The notes below the pieces were generated by a model, which worked only from the letters and a program-made list of their open reading frames with translations, was not told the DNA's origin and ran no database searches. The position numbers and the translations under genes are program-made. Shown here in pieces: positions 4,954 to 5,021 of a stretch of 5,021 nucleotides of DNA (position 1 is its first letter; every line of letters starts with the position of its first letter). The DNA comes from Treponema sp. (GTDB taxonomy: Bacteria; Spirochaetota; Spirochaetia; Treponematales; Breznakiellaceae), in NCBI GenBank assembly GCA_031273185.1, contig JAISSG010000011.1:1-5021 (forward strand), given 5' to 3'.

Positions 4954-5021
4954 TGTAAAAGAAAGCCATTGAAAATGCTTTCCAGTGGTTGAATAGCTTC
5001 TTCGAAAAACAACACGTCTTT
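4934..5021 (-). CDS. C-terminal end of a probable IS1-family transposase (enters from the right edge)
   Basis: On the minus strand a frame enters from the window edge (first full codon 5020-5018) and ends at TGA (4936-4934). Its 28 residues begin KTCCFSKKLFNHWKAF and end in an aromatic-rich tail (FFYINYGFV). This fits the extreme C-terminus of IS1-type DDE transposases, which reads R-(R/K)-T-I-C-F-S-K/R-S, a His about six residues on, and then a short hydrophobic tail with FI and FF/YF; the match is from memory of the family. The catalytic core lies outside the window, so whether the element is intact cannot be told. It faces copA tail to tail. A different minus-strand frame over the same bases is also open but shows nothing recognisable. 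Confidence 0.5.
   Translation of the reverse strand, partial: KTCCFSKKLFNHWKAFSMAFFYINYGFV

Noticed and set aside
4895..5021. Second open minus-strand frame across the right flank
   Set aside because: It is open over 42 codons but hydrophobic without family resemblance; the neighbouring frame ending at 4934 gives an IS1-like tail and a proper stop.
4892..5021. Intrinsic terminator after copA
   Set aside because: No GC-rich stem followed by a T run is visible on the + strand.

Overview
The window carries a three-gene copper-handling operon on the + strand, with remnants of mobile elements at both edges. The order is (1) a 606-residue membrane protein that fuses a heavy-metal-associated (HMA) domain, a UreH/DsbD_2-like six-helix membrane domain and a C-terminal cupredoxin-like region (249-2069); (2) a secreted 162-residue DUF2318 protein with two CxxC pairs (2094-2582); and (3) a complete 769-residue Cu(+)-translocating P1B-type ATPase, copA (2582-4891). 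The genes are spaced by 24 bases and then a 1-base TAATG overlap, so they are very probably co-transcribed and partly co-translated. No gene-free stretch longer than 300 bases exists.

Left flank (1-248): this AT-rich stretch contrasts with the GC-rich operon. It holds the outward-facing start of a minus-strand gene resembling an IS630-type transposase (1-49), a 37-base imperfect palindrome, a strong minus-strand promoter and ribosome binding site leading into an 8-codon ORF that looks like a decapitated gene, and a + strand promoter for the operon with CATAA repeats and a small dyad. Right flank (4892-5021): an AGGAG plus ATG start follows copA directly but its frame closes after 16 codons. 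On the minus strand, the last 28 codons of what looks like an IS1-family transposase run in from the edge. The simplest reading is that a fourth operon gene was cut off just after its start by an IS insertion.

Organism: the sequence alone does not fix it. Strong Shine-Dalgarno sites, GC-rich genes with AT-rich spacers, DUF2318, HMA-UreH-cupredoxin fusions and many IS remnants fit an anaerobic bacterium. My best guess is a spirochaete such as a gut Treponema, at low confidence; a Firmicute is also possible.

How the genes may work together: CopA uses ATP to move Cu(I) out of the cytoplasm. The fusion protein offers a cytoplasmic-type HMA site, a membrane domain with conserved Cys/His, and an extracytoplasmic Cys/Met site, which would suit copper relay across the membrane. 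The DUF2318 protein adds an extracytoplasmic Cys-rich metal or redox site.

The most unusual observation is that short heptanucleotide arrays (GGGGANT type) sit inside coding sequence: two in copA in opposite orientation and a weaker one in the fusion gene. They form predicted G-quadruplex motifs on opposite strands, can base-pair with each other, and could shift copA out of frame if one unit were gained or lost.
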